DNA of 7,087 nucleotides from JAERML01 sp035687895. GTDB lineage: Bacteria > Bacteroidota > Ignavibacteria > UBA10030 > UBA6906. Shown in pieces: positions 5,713 through 7,087 of this stretch. Below the pieces are notes generated by a model. The model saw only the letters and a program-made list of their open reading frames with translations. It was not told the origin of the DNA and made no database searches. A program made the position numbers and the translations under genes. The DNA is taken from NCBI GenBank assembly GCA_035687895.1, contig DASRUE010000135.1, positions 1 through 7,087 on the forward strand, read 5' to 3'. Numbering within the stretch: position 1 is the stretch's first letter; each line of letters starts with the position of its first letter.

Positions 5713-7087
5713 TTACAAGGTGGCCAACATTTGTCGAACTTCGTTCAAATACTTCTCCTTCGCCACCGAGATCTGTGCGGTACGGGAGAGCTGCAGCCAT
5801 TCGTCCCGTTCCTTTCCAACGGCTGTCTTCTTCTTGTCCTGCAATTGTGCGCCGAGCTTCAGGTTCTTGATTGTCACCTCACCTTTTGCAAACTCATCTC
5901 CCCCAACGATAACGGCAATCGGAATCTGCTGACGGTTAGCATACTGGAGCTGTTTGCCAAGTCCCTTCTCGTCACCAAGGTACATCTCGGTGTTGATCCC
6001 TGCCTGTCGGAGTTCCCTGGTCAACCTCTGGTAGTCGGCAATGCGCGATGGTTCCATTACCGTGACAATCACCTGCGCGGTGGAAGGGGCAAGTTCCACC
6101 AGTCCAAGCTTCTGGAGCGCGGCAAACAACCGGTCCACCCCAATCGAAGCACCAACGGCGGGTATCTTCCTGCCAAGGAACCGCTCCACCAATCCATCGT
6201 AACGGCCACCGCCAAAAACCGAGCCGAATTCAGGGGCATCATTCAAGCTCGCTTCAAAGACGGGCCCGGTGTAGTAGTCCAGGCCGCGGGCAACACTGAG
6301 ATCGAGTACGACATTCTCCTCAGGAATGGCGAGATTATCGAGCGAGTCACAGATGAAGTGAAGCTCATTGAGCGCCACTTCGGCTGATACCACTCCCTTG
6401 AAGAGTCCGCTGAGCGATGCCAGGACCTCGCGTCGCCTCCCGGTCGGAAGGGCCAGAAACTCTTTAATGCGCGAGACCTGCTTTGAACTTAGTCCCAACC
6501 CCGGAATCTTGTCTCCCGAAACGTCTGTTCGACCAATGGTCAGTTCTGCGGTCACCCCTTCCAATCCGATCTTATCCAGCTTGTCCAGCACACGGAACAC
6601 CTTGTGCGCCGTCTTGTGCGGTATCCCTGCGAAGTCCATCAGCCCATTGAGCACTTTGCGATCACTGAACTTTATTCTGAACCGGTCGATCCCCAGCGCT
6701 TTGAGTGTATCGTACATGCCACAGATGATCTCGGCGTCAGCGGCGGTGGAGGATGTGCCAACGGAGTCAAGGTCGAACTGCATGAACTCACGGAATCGTC
6801 CCGGATCGGGTTTGTCAGCCCGCCATACCGGCGCAACCTGGTAGCGCCGGAAGGGAAGAACCAGATCGGGATACTGGGCAACCACGCGTGCAAGTGGAAC
6901 GGTCAGATCGAACCGGAGGGCAACGTGTTCTTCTTCGGGATTATCAAAGTGGAAGATCTGCTTCTGGTTTTCATCGCCGTAGCCGATGAGCGTAACCAGA
7001 TACTCCTGCGCTGGGGTTTCGAGAGGCTGGAACCCGTACAGCTCGTACACTTTCCGGATGGTCGAGATCATCTTCAGCCGGGCATTC
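5713..7087 (-). CDS. hisS: Histidyl-tRNA synthetase (5' end missing)
   Basis: This class II synthetase charges tRNA-His with L-histidine using ATP. The frame is open to the right window edge; residues NARLK precede the Met codon at 7071, which is internal, and the missing part should be only the first 10-20 residues with the KGTRDF-type motif. Counting from that Met: RFDLTVPLAR (53-62); motif 2 with FRRYQ-APVWRADKPDPGRFREF (75-96, Arg84 and Glu95); histidine-pocket motif ARGLDYYTGPVFEA (261-274, Arg262); GGGRYDGL (287-294); motif 3 GASIGVDRL (307-315, Arg314); and an anticodon-binding domain (about 333-410) followed by a roughly 40-residue C-terminal tail. The motif wording resembles Bacteroidota-type HisRS as I recall it. 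The stop is TAA at 5715-5713, and hutH starts 51 nt downstream. HisZ (the regulatory paralogue) is unlikely because the catalytic and anticodon parts are complete. Confidence 0.97.
   Translation of the reverse strand, partial: NARLKMISTIRKVYELYGFQPLETPAQEYLVTLIGYGDENQKQIFHFDNPEEEHVALRFDLTVPLARVVAQYPDLVLPFRRYQVAPVWRADKPDPGRFREFMQFDLDSVGTSSTAADAEIICGMYDTLKALGIDRFRIKFSDRKVLNGLMDFAGIPHKTAHKVFRVLDKLDKIGLEGVTAELTIGRTDVSGDKIPGLGLSSKQVSRIKEFLALPTGRRREVLASLSGLFKGVVSAEVALNELHFICDSLDNLAIPEENVVLDLSVARGLDYYTGPVFEASLNDAPEFGSVFGGGRYDGLVERFLGRKIPAVGASIGVDRLFAALQKLGLVELAPSTAQVIVTVMEPSRIADYQRLTRELRQAGINTEMYLGDEKGLGKQLQYANRQQIPIAVIVGGDEFAKGEVTIKNLKLGAQLQDKKKTAVGKERDEWLQLSRTAQISVAKEKYLNEVRQMLATL

Overview
The window holds six genes, all on the minus strand, so transcription runs from high to low coordinates. 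In that order they are hisS (5' end cut off by the right edge), hutH, a histidine-phosphatase family protein, a signal-peptide-bearing msrB, a large multi-pass membrane sensor histidine kinase, and the first 45 codons of a response regulator cut off by the left edge. Coding density is high. No tRNA, rRNA, CRISPR array, insertion sequence or phage gene is visible.

Organism: probably a free-living bacterium of moderate-to-high G+C. The histidyl-tRNA synthetase is the type that reads RYQ-PVWRADKP in motif 2 and ARGLDYYTGPVFEA around the histidine pocket, which from memory is close to Bacteroidota-type HisRS. This points, with low to moderate confidence, to the Bacteroidota/Ignavibacteriota/Chlorobiota (FCB) group. 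Several starts lack a clear Shine-Dalgarno sequence, which is compatible with that group.

Layout: hisS (7087-5713), hutH (5661-4138) and the phosphatase (4101-3460) are separated by only 51 and 36 nt and look like one transcription unit. A 156-bp gap precedes msrB (3303-2749), which has its own strong ribosome binding site. A 157-bp gap with two short GC-rich hairpins separates msrB from the kinase/regulator pair (kinase 2591-57, regulator 136 to beyond position 1). The kinase and regulator genes overlap by 80 nt in different frames.

Functions: HisS and HutH both use free L-histidine, one charging it to tRNA and the other deaminating it to urocanate. No hutU, hutI or hutG is in view. MsrB repairs oxidised methionine, probably outside the cytoplasm. 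The kinase combines an extracytoplasmic PDZ-like domain, about eight or nine further membrane segments, a GAF-like domain and a complete HisKA/HATPase core, so it probably transmits an envelope or extracellular signal to the adjacent regulator. I see no convincing new multi-gene system. The points most worth a second look are the kinase/regulator overlap with its Arg-rich tail, the ComP-like sensor architecture, and a possible second translation start in msrB.
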